DNA of 64,000 nucleotides, taken from positions 1 through 64,000 of the forward strand of contig CAZKFM010000010.1 of the NCBI GenBank assembly GCA_964552195.1, read 5' to 3'. Numbering within the stretch: position 1 is the stretch's first letter; the number at the start of each line of letters is the position of its first letter. This DNA is from CAZKAP01 sp964552195. Lineage in GTDB: Bacteria > Bacteroidota > Bacteroidia > Flavobacteriales > Flavobacteriaceae. Position numbers and translations under genes: made by a program. The notes under the pieces are model-generated. The model was not told the DNA's origin. It saw only the letters and a program-made list of their open reading frames with translations, and ran no database searches. Positions 1 to 6,372 of this stretch are shown piece after piece.

Positions 1-351
1 ACGATTCAATGGAAGTTTATGAGTGAGTTGCTGAAAGAGACGATGCTCGTTTCTTACAATGGTTTCAAAGGGCTCTTGTCTTTCGTAGACGTAAGAACCT
101 GTGAGCCAAAGGTTATCGATAAGCGAGTAACTTAATCCAAACTCACCATAATAGTAGAGGGCGCGGACATTGCCTTCACTTGATGAGTAGGGTTTAATCG
201 CACCGAAAAGATAACTGTTGTATGACCAACGCTCACTGAGTTTCCCACTATGATCAATAGTTGGGAAAATCCCACCAATGGAAATATTCTGAGCAGAAAT
301 TGAAAAACAAAACATCAGTGAGGTAACTACTAGTGATAACCCCTTTTTCAT
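1..351 (-). CDS. DUF2490-like outer-membrane protein, N-terminal part
   Basis: The gene runs off the left edge; 117 codons are visible from an ATG at 351. The product begins with a clear signal peptide (MKKGLSLVVTSLMFCFSISA, then Q) and continues with short alternating hydrophobic and aromatic stretches (WSYNSYLFGAIKPY, ALYYYGEFGLSYSL, LWLTGSYVYERQ) typical of beta-barrel strands. A late segment (RNEHRLFQQLTHK) resembles the DUF2490 family, small outer-membrane proteins of unknown function in Bacteroidota. The family name is inferred from general resemblance and is moderately secure. The gene has the same orientation as the arsenic operon upstream but is separated from it by about 300 bases of decayed sequence. 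Confidence 0.65.
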   Translation of the reverse strand, partial: MKKGLSLVVTSLMFCFSISAQNISIGGIFPTIDHSGKLSERWSYNSYLFGAIKPYSSSEGNVRALYYYGEFGLSYSLIDNLWLTGSYVYERQEPFETIVRNEHRLFQQLTHKLPLNR

Positions 352-372
352 TGTCAATCTAACTAAAAATGG

Positions 373-525
373 TTATCGTGCGATTCTTAATGGTTTGGCA
401 TGAGTATCCGGTAGTTCACTTTGTTCCACAGCCTTTGCCACTTTTTCTACATCGTATTCAATCCTCATGAATTGCACAGATACCGAAGTAGCATTATGCA
501 AGCAAAGCAAGGTATCCAACTCCAT
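373..525 (-). CDS. Small hypothetical ORF (50 aa), possible gene fragment
   Basis: An open frame runs from ATG at 525 to TAA at 373. It reads MELDTLLCLHNATSVSVQ and ends KPLRIAR. I do not recognise it. It has no signal peptide or membrane segment, and the frame is also open for six codons before the ATG. It lies just past the ACR3 remnant in a decayed stretch, so it may be the end of a lost gene rather than a functional one. The 297 bases between the DUF2490 gene and the DsbD-like gene hold only this ORF and the ACR3 remnant. Confidence 0.25.
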   Translation of the reverse strand: MELDTLLCLHNATSVSVQFMRIEYDVEKVAKAVEQSELPDTHAKPLRIAR

Positions 526-526
526 A

Positions 527-634
527 AAAGAGTGTTCTAATTCCTATTCCGGCCGCAGTGCATTTTATCACCTACAGGGTCAGGTATTTCTCAAAAAGAC
601 CAATTTCTTCTTTTTGCATTTGCTCTGCCATCAT
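527..634 (-). pseudogene. Decayed 5' end of an ACR3-type arsenite efflux gene
   Basis: Starting 14 bases after the DsbD-like stop codon, an ATG at 634 opens a 20-codon frame ending IGLFEKYLTL, then an amber stop (572-574). This is how ACR3 arsenite permeases begin (a FxxRYLTLW-type motif before the first membrane helix), and the stop replaces the expected tryptophan codon. Past the stop, the same frame continues VIKCTAAGIGIRTLF, which fits the first ACR3 helix. After that the similarity ends and the roughly 300 remaining codons are missing. In Bacteroidota, ACR3 commonly follows arsR and arsC, so position supports the call. The homology was recognised by eye only. Confidence 0.5.
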
Positions 635-648
635 TAGATCAATTCGTG

Positions 649-1995
649 TTAATTCAGGAAGAGTTGCATTTCTTCTGTTTTGGTAAAATCATTGGTTTTG
701 TAGATAACATTTTCCTTTGCATCGGTGATAAGGAAAAATGGCAATCCGACTTTGAGCTCAGGGAAACGCGAATCATTCCTGTATTTCTCGAACTCTGATG
801 AAGTATCATACACCTTGTATAAAACAGCATTCTTTAGCGCGGCATTTAGGGCTTTATCAGTCTGGGTTTGCTTTTGAAAAGCCTTGCAGTTGGTACACCA
901 ATCACCATGAAAATCAACAAAAACCAATCTGCCTGTTTCGGCCGCTTTTTGATAAGCCGCTTCTTTATTTAAATACCAGGTCAGTTCTCCTTTTTGCTCG
1001 ATGTTCGGCAGGGCAGCGTTGGGTATACTTGGTGGATTAGTTGCGGTGGTAACCGTTCCTGTTGGAAGAAGATTTGCTCCAATTAAAAAAAAGCCAATAA
1101 CCCCTGCTAGACTATACAGGGCCAATGAAACCCGCTGTTGTTTCGGTTTTTCCTTTGCCTGGAGTTGAAACGCAGCTACAAACAACAATACTGCCCCAAG
1201 AAAAATATACAGTGCGACTTGGTTCGAAAGACCTAATCCGTTCAATCCTTTTACCAAATAGCCATAGGCAAAATAGCCGATTAGCACCGCAAAAATCCAC
1301 TGTACATAGAGCATCCACTTTCCACTTTTGGGCAAAGCCAGGCCGAAAACACCTAATAGCAATACAGGAACACCCACACCCAAACCGAAGAGCATCATTT
1401 TAATCGCGGCTGTTGCTGCTAGGGCGAACGTAATACCTGAAGCATTAGACGCAATGGCAACTAAAATACTCACAACGATTGGGCCTACACAAGCTGAAGA
1501 AAGCAAACCTGCTCCTGCCCCCATGAGTATCGTACCACCTAAGCCCTGATGCTCGCTATCAATCTTACCACCGAATAAGGGTAAATGCAGGTAGTCAACA
1601 GTGGCCAGTGCCATGACAAAAAGCAAAACTCCAATACTTAGATTTGCCAAAGGTAGACGCAGAATTTCATTGAAAGCACCACCTGTAAGTGAAGCAATAA
1701 TTCCAAACAGGAGATAGATTCCAGCTAAACCGATATAGTATACCAGAGGATGGGCAAACTTGCCCAATTTATTCGACCGATTCCTTAGGAAATTGACCGT
1801 GAGTGGATAAACCGGATAAACGCAAGGCAGTAAACTTGCCATCACACCGCCAAGAAAAAGGAATAGGTATGAACCAATTCCCGTGCTTTCAGCCAGTTGT
1901 GAGTCCACCCAATCGTTCATTTGGTCAAAAATAGATTGAGCCTGCAATTGTTTAACAGTTCCGAGCAGGAAAACCATTATTAAGAGTTTCTTCAT
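649..1995 (-). CDS. DsbD-like transmembrane thiol reductase with C-terminal thioredoxin domain
   Basis: The protein has 448 residues. A signal peptide (about 1-19) is followed by a membrane domain of about eight helices (roughly 42-310) with the two cysteines that define CcdA/DsbD carriers: Cys58 in SLLPCVYP and Cys169 in SSACVGP. The C-terminal thioredoxin fold (about 335-448) has a WCTNC active site at Cys367 and Cys370. It lacks the N-terminal alpha domain of full DsbD. The family passes electrons from cytoplasmic thioredoxin across the membrane to periplasmic disulfides. The gene starts 4 bases after the arsC stop, so it is almost certainly co-transcribed with it. A role in reducing the neighbouring exported ArsC is inference; general disulfide reduction is the alternative. 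Confidence 0.88.
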   Translation of the reverse strand: MKKLLIMVFLLGTVKQLQAQSIFDQMNDWVDSQLAESTGIGSYLFLFLGGVMASLLPCVYPVYPLTVNFLRNRSNKLGKFAHPLVYYIGLAGIYLLFGIIASLTGGAFNEILRLPLANLSIGVLLFVMALATVDYLHLPLFGGKIDSEHQGLGGTILMGAGAGLLSSACVGPIVVSILVAIASNASGITFALAATAAIKMMLFGLGVGVPVLLLGVFGLALPKSGKWMLYVQWIFAVLIGYFAYGYLVKGLNGLGLSNQVALYIFLGAVLLFVAAFQLQAKEKPKQQRVSLALYSLAGVIGFFLIGANLLPTGTVTTATNPPSIPNAALPNIEQKGELTWYLNKEAAYQKAAETGRLVFVDFHGDWCTNCKAFQKQTQTDKALNAALKNAVLYKVYDTSSEFEKYRNDSRFPELKVGLPFFLITDAKENVIYKTNDFTKTEEMQLFLN

Positions 1996-1999
1996 TGTG

Positions 2000-2773
2000 T
2001 TAAGCCTTCACCTGAGACATCATGTAAAACATTTCAGTGGCAATCTGTTTGCAACGCTCATCATAAGTAGCCGCTTCATGATCAGTACCGTCAGCTCTCT
2101 TAGGATCTACATAAGGAATAGGCACACGGAGTGAAGCACCCGGAATAAAAGGACAGTTTTTGTCGGCTTCAGAGCAGGTCATGACTGCAGCAAAATTTTC
2201 ATCGACGTTGCTTGGGTCATCATACTTTTTGGAGAAACATTCCATTGGGGCAGCACCAACTGCATAGTATACTTTGTAACGTGGGTTTTCTCCCCCGGGA
2301 TTCTCCACTCTAAAACCTGCTCTTTGAATAGCGGCAACTGCCCGTGGATTAAAGGCTGTGGCTTCCGTACCACCCGAATATGTATTGACTCCATCTTCCA
2401 TTCCATAAAAAGTAGCTGCTGTAGACGCCCAGATCTGGCTCATGTGGCTCCTGCGGCTATTATGGGTGCAGATAAAAGTCAGATTAGCAGGCTCGTTCGA
2501 CTGTTTTTTTGTTTGCACGAAGAGCGCTATTTTTCTAAGCTGATTTTTACGTTCCTGAGGAATAGCGTCCATACCGACTATTACTGATTCAATGTAGTTT
2601 GACAATTCGGGATACATTGTTTTAGACTCCTTTGTTTTTGAAGGGGTTCCAATTATTTCAGCTTCTGAAGCAGGCTCATCCACTTGTGATGATTCCGTTT
2701 GCTCCTTGCGGTTTTGCGAGCATCCTATAAAAAGTAGTGCTGCTATTGAGATTGTTAAAAATGACTTTTTCAT
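2000..2773 (-). CDS. arsC: LMW-phosphatase-family arsenate reductase with lipoprotein signal
   Basis: The product has 257 residues from ATG 2773. It begins with a lipoprotein-type signal (MKKSFLTISIAALLFIGC, lipid-acceptor Cys18) and a 30-residue polar linker, then an LMW protein-tyrosine-phosphatase/ArsC domain. The P-loop is CTHNSRRS (Cys102, Arg108), and a second pair, Cys200 and Cys207, has the six-residue spacing of thioredoxin-coupled arsenate reductases. The start at 2773 is preferred over an in-frame ATG at 2827 because an operator and promoter lie at 2785-2800. A third ATG at Met53, preceded by AAGGAG, would give a normal cytoplasmic enzyme and cannot be excluded. The DsbD-like gene follows directly. 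Confidence 0.82.
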   Translation of the reverse strand: MKKSFLTISIAALLFIGCSQNRKEQTESSQVDEPASEAEIIGTPSKTKESKTMYPELSNYIESVIVGMDAIPQERKNQLRKIALFVQTKKQSNEPANLTFICTHNSRRSHMSQIWASTAATFYGMEDGVNTYSGGTEATAFNPRAVAAIQRAGFRVENPGGENPRYKVYYAVGAAPMECFSKKYDDPSNVDENFAAVMTCSEADKNCPFIPGASLRVPIPYVDPKRADGTDHEAATYDERCKQIATEMFYMMSQVKA

Positions 2774-2784
2774 TTTGTTAAGGT

Positions 2785-2800
2785 TTTGCAATATTACGAT
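2785..2800 (-). promoter_or_regulatory. ArsR operator / promoter upstream of arsC
   Basis: On the minus strand this reads ATCGTAATATTGCAAA, nearly the same as the sites before both arsR genes. It contains a -7-like element TAATATTG, so repressor and polymerase would compete. It gives arsC its own promoter inside the 44-base arsR-arsC gap and supports translation from 2773. Confidence 0.6.
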
Positions 2801-2817
2801 AGAATTAAGTAAATTTT

Positions 2818-3153
2818 TTAACAGCAATCTTGTACTGAAGGTGAGGGGTATTGATTAAACATATTTAGGAATTGGTCTTTTACTTCCGCCCAACGAATAG
2901 GATTAATACAGTAGCTAACGCGCGAACCTTTAATGGTTCCCTGAATTATGCCAATATCTTTCAACTCTCTCAAGTGCTGGCTTATAGTGGCTTGCGCCAA
3001 ACCAAGTTCTTGAACTAAATCGCCATTAACACAAGCATTGCTCCTAAGTAGAAAATGCAGTATGGCAACTCTGGCAGGATTGGCAAATGCTTTTGCCGAA
3101 AGGGCAATTTCATTCTCTAAGTCGGTAAAAAGGTCTGTTTTAGTCACACCCAT
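2818..3153 (-). CDS. arsR: ArsR/SmtB-family repressor
   Basis: The product has 111 residues with the winged-helix fold of ArsR/SmtB metalloregulators. The recognition helix is around GLAQATISQHLRELK (51-65). Candidate metalloid ligands are Cys41 (in ACVNGDLV), Cys82 and a terminal Cys-Cys at 110-111. Trivalent arsenic or antimony is the likely inducer, because arsC follows and near-identical operators lie before this gene and before arsC. The paralogue at 12637-12960 has cysteines at the same positions 41 and 82 and at its C-terminus. The 224-base gap upstream (3154-3377) holds its operator; I see no other gene there. Confidence 0.9.
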   Translation of the reverse strand: MGVTKTDLFTDLENEIALSAKAFANPARVAILHFLLRSNACVNGDLVQELGLAQATISQHLRELKDIGIIQGTIKGSRVSYCINPIRWAEVKDQFLNMFNQYPSPSVQDCC

Positions 3154-3168
3154 CGTCCTTGTAATTAC

Positions 3169-3184
3169 ATTGCAATATTACGAT
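3169..3184 (-). promoter_or_regulatory. ArsR operator / promoter upstream of arsR (island copy)
   Basis: The plus strand reads ATTGCAATATTACGAT, a near-palindrome centred on AATATT. On the minus strand it is ATCGTAATATTGCAAT and includes TAATATTG, one base from the Bacteroidota -7 consensus. It lies 15 bases before the arsR start. Copies at 2785-2800 and 12615-12630 support autoregulation. Confidence 0.65.
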
Positions 3185-3377
3185 AGGATAATTAAAAAAG
3201 CTTGAGTAAATGGCAAATATTTGTTTTGGGTATTGTGTGAGTCGGAGCAAATTTAAATTCAAGATTTGTTGCTTTTGAGTTCTTGAATTTGCTTGTAGTT
3301 TTTTGGGTGACGTATAATGCTCTCCGGGTATGCCTTCGTGCCTCCGGCCGGTTATGAGTAAGCTACCGAGACGTCCT

Positions 3378-3737
3378 TTAATAGTCCTGAACCAACACCT
3401 CTGTTGGAATCAATAAGGTTTGATTGAGTTTTCTGATCATGTTCAAGGAGAGCTTCCGCTTTCTATTGAGAATCTCACTAACACGACTTTTGTATCCCAT
3501 AACCTTTGCCAGATCTTTAGGTTTCATTCGCAATTGTTCCATACGAAACTTAATCGCTTCACTAGGGTCAGGCAGGTCACTGGGAAACTGCTCATTCTCA
3601 TACTTTTTAATAAGGATAGAAAGGATCTCTAACTCATCGCCTTTTTCAGTTCCCTTTTTTTTTGCTTCAAAAATCTGCTCAAGTCTCTTGAGTGCCTTCT
3701 CGCAGTCCTTTTTATTTCTAATGGGTGCTATCTTCAT
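3378..3737 (-). CDS. higA: HigA-type antitoxin with HTH domain
   Basis: The product has 119 residues. The N-terminal half (about 1-60) is charged and helical, as in the long HigA form that pairs with RelE-like HigB toxins. The C-terminal half (about 62-119) is a Cro/C1-type helix-turn-helix (PKDLAKVMGYKSRVSEILNRK). The ATG lies 1 base after the stop of the upstream higB gene, the usual toxin-first order. That toxin is frameshifted here, so the antitoxin may be an orphan. It may still act as a repressor at the palindrome 4052-4070 or protect against related toxins. Confidence 0.85.
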   Translation of the reverse strand: MKIAPIRNKKDCEKALKRLEQIFEAKKKGTEKGDELEILSILIKKYENEQFPSDLPDPSEAIKFRMEQLRMKPKDLAKVMGYKSRVSEILNRKRKLSLNMIRKLNQTLLIPTEVLVQDY

Positions 3738-3738
3738 C

Positions 3739-4033
3739 TCAAATGGAATTTGCGTCTATTTTGTCATATTCTGAGTGCGATCCGACAAATCGAATACAAC
3801 CGATTTGAAAATCCAGGTTGAATTTTACAATTAGTCGGTTAGAGTTGCCTTTAATATTAAAAACAACCCGGTTGTCACCGATAATACTAGCGGAAGGGTG
3901 CTCTTCTTTGAGCTGATTAAATGATTTCCATTGTGCTTTGTTAACTTCCAGGTACCACGCCTTTAACTGCTGTTCGCAATCTGCATGCTTAATCCAAAAG
4001 TCTCTTAAAAGTACGCTTCGCTATTATCCTCAC
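3739..4033 (-). pseudogene. higB: Frameshifted HigB-family toxin
   Basis: From a GTG at 4033 the frame reads VRIIAKRT and then shifts at a run of four T (4007-4010 on the complementary strand). Dropping one T gives a full-length HigB: LRDFWIKHADCEQQLKAWY, then NRVVFNIKGNSNRLIVKFN, ending SEYDKIDANSI. These segments match the HigB mRNA interferase family along its length. As read, translation stops after about 14 codons. The intact higA starts 1 base after the higB stop. A one-base homopolymer error is the main alternative to a real inactivating mutation. Confidence 0.75.
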
Positions 4034-4051
4034 TAAGCAGAGATAACAAAA

Positions 4052-4070
4052 AGTTACCATATTGGTAACT
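4052..4070. promoter_or_regulatory. Palindromic operator upstream of the first higBA
   Basis: AGTTACCATATTGGTAACT is a perfect 8-bp inverted repeat with a 3-base centre, 19 bases before the higB start. HTH antitoxins of this type autoregulate at such palindromes, so this is the likely HigA binding site. Confidence 0.55.
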
Positions 4071-4111
4071 AATTAAACAAACCTTAGAAAAAGTGGCCAA
4101 CGGTTCAGCTA

Positions 4112-4160
4112 TGATTTCGGCGTGGAATGATTCAGCAGAATCGTTCCGCCAGAGAAATCA
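4112..4160. repeat. Long imperfect hairpin between the two TA modules
   Basis: Arms TGATTTC and GAAATCA enclose a second stem, GGCGTGGAATGATTC pairing imperfectly with GAATCGTTCCGCC, around an AGCA loop. No T-tract follows, so it is not an obvious terminator. It could be a recombination structure or a mobile-palindrome remnant. The rest of 4034-4238 holds only the operator above and no gene. Confidence 0.5.
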
Positions 4161-4238
4161 GCCGTATTTATTGTTTAAGTTTCATTTATGGTGATTCAGC
4201 CACCCTGAATTATAGCTACTGCGCAACGGTTACTATTG

Positions 4239-4541
4239 TTAGGCAACGTTTTTCTTTTCGAATTTTTTGATTTCGTCCAACTCAGCTTTTTTTTCATCAC
4301 GTTGTTCCTCAATATCGTAATCATCTTGAAGTCCCAGCCAAAATTTAGCTGAGTTTCCAAAATACTTACTTAGCCGTAGTGCGGTGTCCGCCGTAATTCT
4401 CCTTCTTCCTTTAATTATTTCTGAAATCCTTGTTTGCGGAATTTTCAAATCCTTTGAAAGTCGGTATGCCGAGATTTCAAGGGGCTTAAGAAATTCGTAA
4501 TAGAGTATTTCCCCGGGATGTACATTTGCCAACTTTTCCAT
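4239..4541 (-). CDS. higA: HigA antitoxin (second module)
   Basis: The product has 100 residues and belongs to the HigA addiction-module family. It starts with the characteristic VHPGEILYYEFLKPLEIS segment, followed by an HTH (YRLSKDLKIPQTRISEIIKG) and the family signature ITADTALRLSKYFGNSAKFWLGLQ. It neutralises the HigB toxin encoded 9 bases upstream and represses the pair. The lysine- and glutamate-rich tail (about 80-100) is typical. The TAA stop lies inside the left inverted repeat. Sequence and context agree fully; the module looks intact. Confidence 0.93.
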   Translation of the reverse strand: MEKLANVHPGEILYYEFLKPLEISAYRLSKDLKIPQTRISEIIKGRRRITADTALRLSKYFGNSAKFWLGLQDDYDIEEQRDEKKAELDEIKKFEKKNVA

Positions 4542-4550
4542 TTTTCCTTT

Positions 4551-4832
4551 TTAACGGTAATCGATTATTTCCACTTCACTTGCATTTCCGTTGTCCCACT
4601 TGAAAATTATCCGCCATTGTTTGTTTATACGAATACAATAAAATCCATTTAGGTCACCTGTTAATTTCTCGAGTCGGTTAGATGGCGGCACCCGTAAGTC
4701 CACCAAGTCTTGGGAGTTGTTCAACATTCTCAGTTTCCGACGTCCTATATTTTGGATATCAAGTGGCATTTTTTTGACTCTAATCCCATTCCAAATCTGT
4801 TCGGTCTGTTTTGAGCCAAAGGAAACAATCAT
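4551..4832 (-). CDS. higB: HigB toxin, RelE-like mRNA interferase (second module)
   Basis: The product has 93 residues and is a HigB/RelE-superfamily toxin that cleaves mRNA on the ribosome. The family pattern is clear: IRVKKMPLDIQNIGRRKLRML near the N-terminus, LVDLRVPPSNRLEKLTGDLNG in the middle and INKQWRIIFKWDNGNASEVEIIDYR at the end, including the catalytic-face Arg in QWRI. It is full length, unlike the toxin of the first module. The ATG at 4832 is supported by a -7 element at 4857-4864. The two modules are not close copies of each other. Confidence 0.93.
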   Translation of the reverse strand: MIVSFGSKQTEQIWNGIRVKKMPLDIQNIGRRKLRMLNNSQDLVDLRVPPSNRLEKLTGDLNGFYCIRINKQWRIIFKWDNGNASEVEIIDYR

Positions 4833-4856
4833 ATTTCCGTTTTACGTTACTAACGC

Positions 4857-4864
4857 CAAAGGTA
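4857..4864 (-). promoter_or_regulatory. -7 promoter element of second higBA (TACCTTTG)
   Basis: The minus strand reads TACCTTTG, a full match to TAnnTTTG, ending 24 bases before the higB ATG. A start of transcription near 4850 would give a short leader. Confidence 0.5.
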
Positions 4865-5090
4865 AGCAAGATGAAGAGTCTTTGCAAATGTTGCCTAACG
4901 CATGGATATAGTGCATAATGCACATGACTGCATGGACAGTTTATGGACTTAAGTTAACGATTTCATCCTGTCGTACTCACTAATAACCAAAGCAAAAGCA
5001 TAGTGTCATGCGCTTTGACTTCTCGAGGATTCTTACTTCGACGGTAGGTAAACAAGTTTTACCTTTACCATTCCAAAATTTGAATAGCCG

Positions 5091-6371
5091 ATGATCGAGC
5101 TTCAGCGCATCCGAGAACACGCAGCACCCCTGACTGAGGCCCTTAAGAAGAGGGGCATACCCGCCGAGGAATGGATCGGTAAGGTAACCGGACTGGACCA
5201 GGAACGACGCCAACTGCAGCGGCAGTTCGACGAGCTGCAGGCCGAGGCCAAGAAGGTGTCCCGGGAAATCGGTGCCATGATGAAGCAGGGACGCAAGGAT
5301 GAGGCCGCCGAATTCCAGCAAAAATCTGCGGACGGCAAGAACAGGCTTAAGGAACTCCAGCAGTCCATGCAGGAAAAGGCCGCCGAGTTGGAGGAAATGC
5401 TGTATCAGATACCGAACGCACCCCACCCGGATGTACCGGCGGGCCAGAGCGAAGAGGATAACGAGGAGGTGTTCCGGTCCGGGGAGATTCCCAAACTTCC
5501 GGACAGCGCTAGGCCACACTGGGAACTCGCCTCGGATTTCGGGCTGATCGACTTCGACCTGGGCAGTAAGATCACCGGAGCGGGCTTCCCCGTCTATACT
5601 GGTAAGGGGGCACGATACCAGCGCGCCCTGATCAATTACTTCCTCGACAAAAACACATCGGCAGGTTATCGGGAGATTCAGCCTCCGCTGCTGATCAACG
5701 AAGACTCCGGCAAGGGAACCGGACAGTTGCCGGACAAAGAAGGTCAGATGTATGTGGTGACCGAGGATCAGCTTTATCTGATCCCCACGGCAGAAGTCCC
5801 CATTACCAACATTTATCGGGATGTTATTCTGAAGTCCGAGGAACTACCCGTAAAAGTAACCGGCTATACCCCCTGCTTCCGCCGGGAGGCGGGAAGCTAC
5901 GGGGCCCATGTACGCGGGCTCAACCGGCTTCACCAGTTCGATAAGGTGGAGATCGTGGAGGTGACCCGACCGGAGGATTCATACAACACGCTGGAGGCCA
6001 TGGTCGAACACGTCAAGGGCATACTTGGGGAGCTCGGACTGCCCTACCGCATACTCAATCTCTGCGCGGGTGACCTCGGATTCACCTCGGCCAAGACCTA
6101 TGATTTCGAGGTGTATTCAGCAGCACAGGAGCGCTGGCTGGAAATCAGCTCCGTTTCCAACTTCGAAACCTATCAGGCCAACCGACTCAAATTGCGCTTT
6201 AAGGGAGAGGACGGCAAGACGCGCCTGGCCCATACCCTTAACGGCAGTTCACTCGCACTTCCACGGGTGATGGCGGCCCTGCTGGAGAATTTCCAGACCG
6301 GATCGGAGATTGAAATACCGGAAGTCCTGCATGCCTATACGGGCTTCACGACCATCACGAAAACTGAATAA
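5091..6371 (+). CDS. serS: Serine--tRNA ligase
   Basis: The product has 426 residues, the usual bacterial SerRS length. The N-terminal arm (about 1-110) is a long antiparallel coiled coil rich in Lys, Glu and Gln that holds the tRNA-Ser variable arm. The class II catalytic core follows, with motif 2 FRREAGS (about 265-271) and motif 3 near LNGSSLALPRVMAALLENFQ (about 384-403). It charges tRNA-Ser in the cytoplasm. Composition becomes GC-richer from here, marking the return to core genome after the accessory left end. The downstream TPR gene starts 1 base after its stop. Confidence 0.97.
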   Translation: MIELQRIREHAAPLTEALKKRGIPAEEWIGKVTGLDQERRQLQRQFDELQAEAKKVSREIGAMMKQGRKDEAAEFQQKSADGKNRLKELQQSMQEKAAELEEMLYQIPNAPHPDVPAGQSEEDNEEVFRSGEIPKLPDSARPHWELASDFGLIDFDLGSKITGAGFPVYTGKGARYQRALINYFLDKNTSAGYREIQPPLLINEDSGKGTGQLPDKEGQMYVVTEDQLYLIPTAEVPITNIYRDVILKSEELPVKVTGYTPCFRREAGSYGAHVRGLNRLHQFDKVEIVEVTRPEDSYNTLEAMVEHVKGILGELGLPYRILNLCAGDLGFTSAKTYDFEVYSAAQERWLEISSVSNFETYQANRLKLRFKGEDGKTRLAHTLNGSSLALPRVMAALLENFQTGSEIEIPEVLHAYTGFTTITKTE

Positions 6372-6372
6372 T

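Larger units (their letters stand above)
4238..4899. repeat. Inverted repeats GTTAGGCAAC / GTTGCCTAAC bracketing the second higBA
   Basis: A perfect 10-bp inverted repeat lies at 4238-4247 and 4890-4899 and brackets exactly one toxin-antitoxin module; the left copy includes the higA stop codon. The cores GTTAGGC and GCCTAAC fit the integron GTTRRRY and RYYYAAC sites, and a stop codon inside the site is typical of gene cassettes. I could not find a convincing complete attC fold. A 13-bp palindrome, GTGCATAATGCAC, follows at 4911-4923. The 258 bases before serS (4833-5090) hold no gene. Confidence 0.45.

Noticed and set aside
4894..4960. A complete integron attC site right of the second higBA
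   Set aside because: GCCTAAC is present, but no GTTRRRY partner at a proper distance and no good fold were found.
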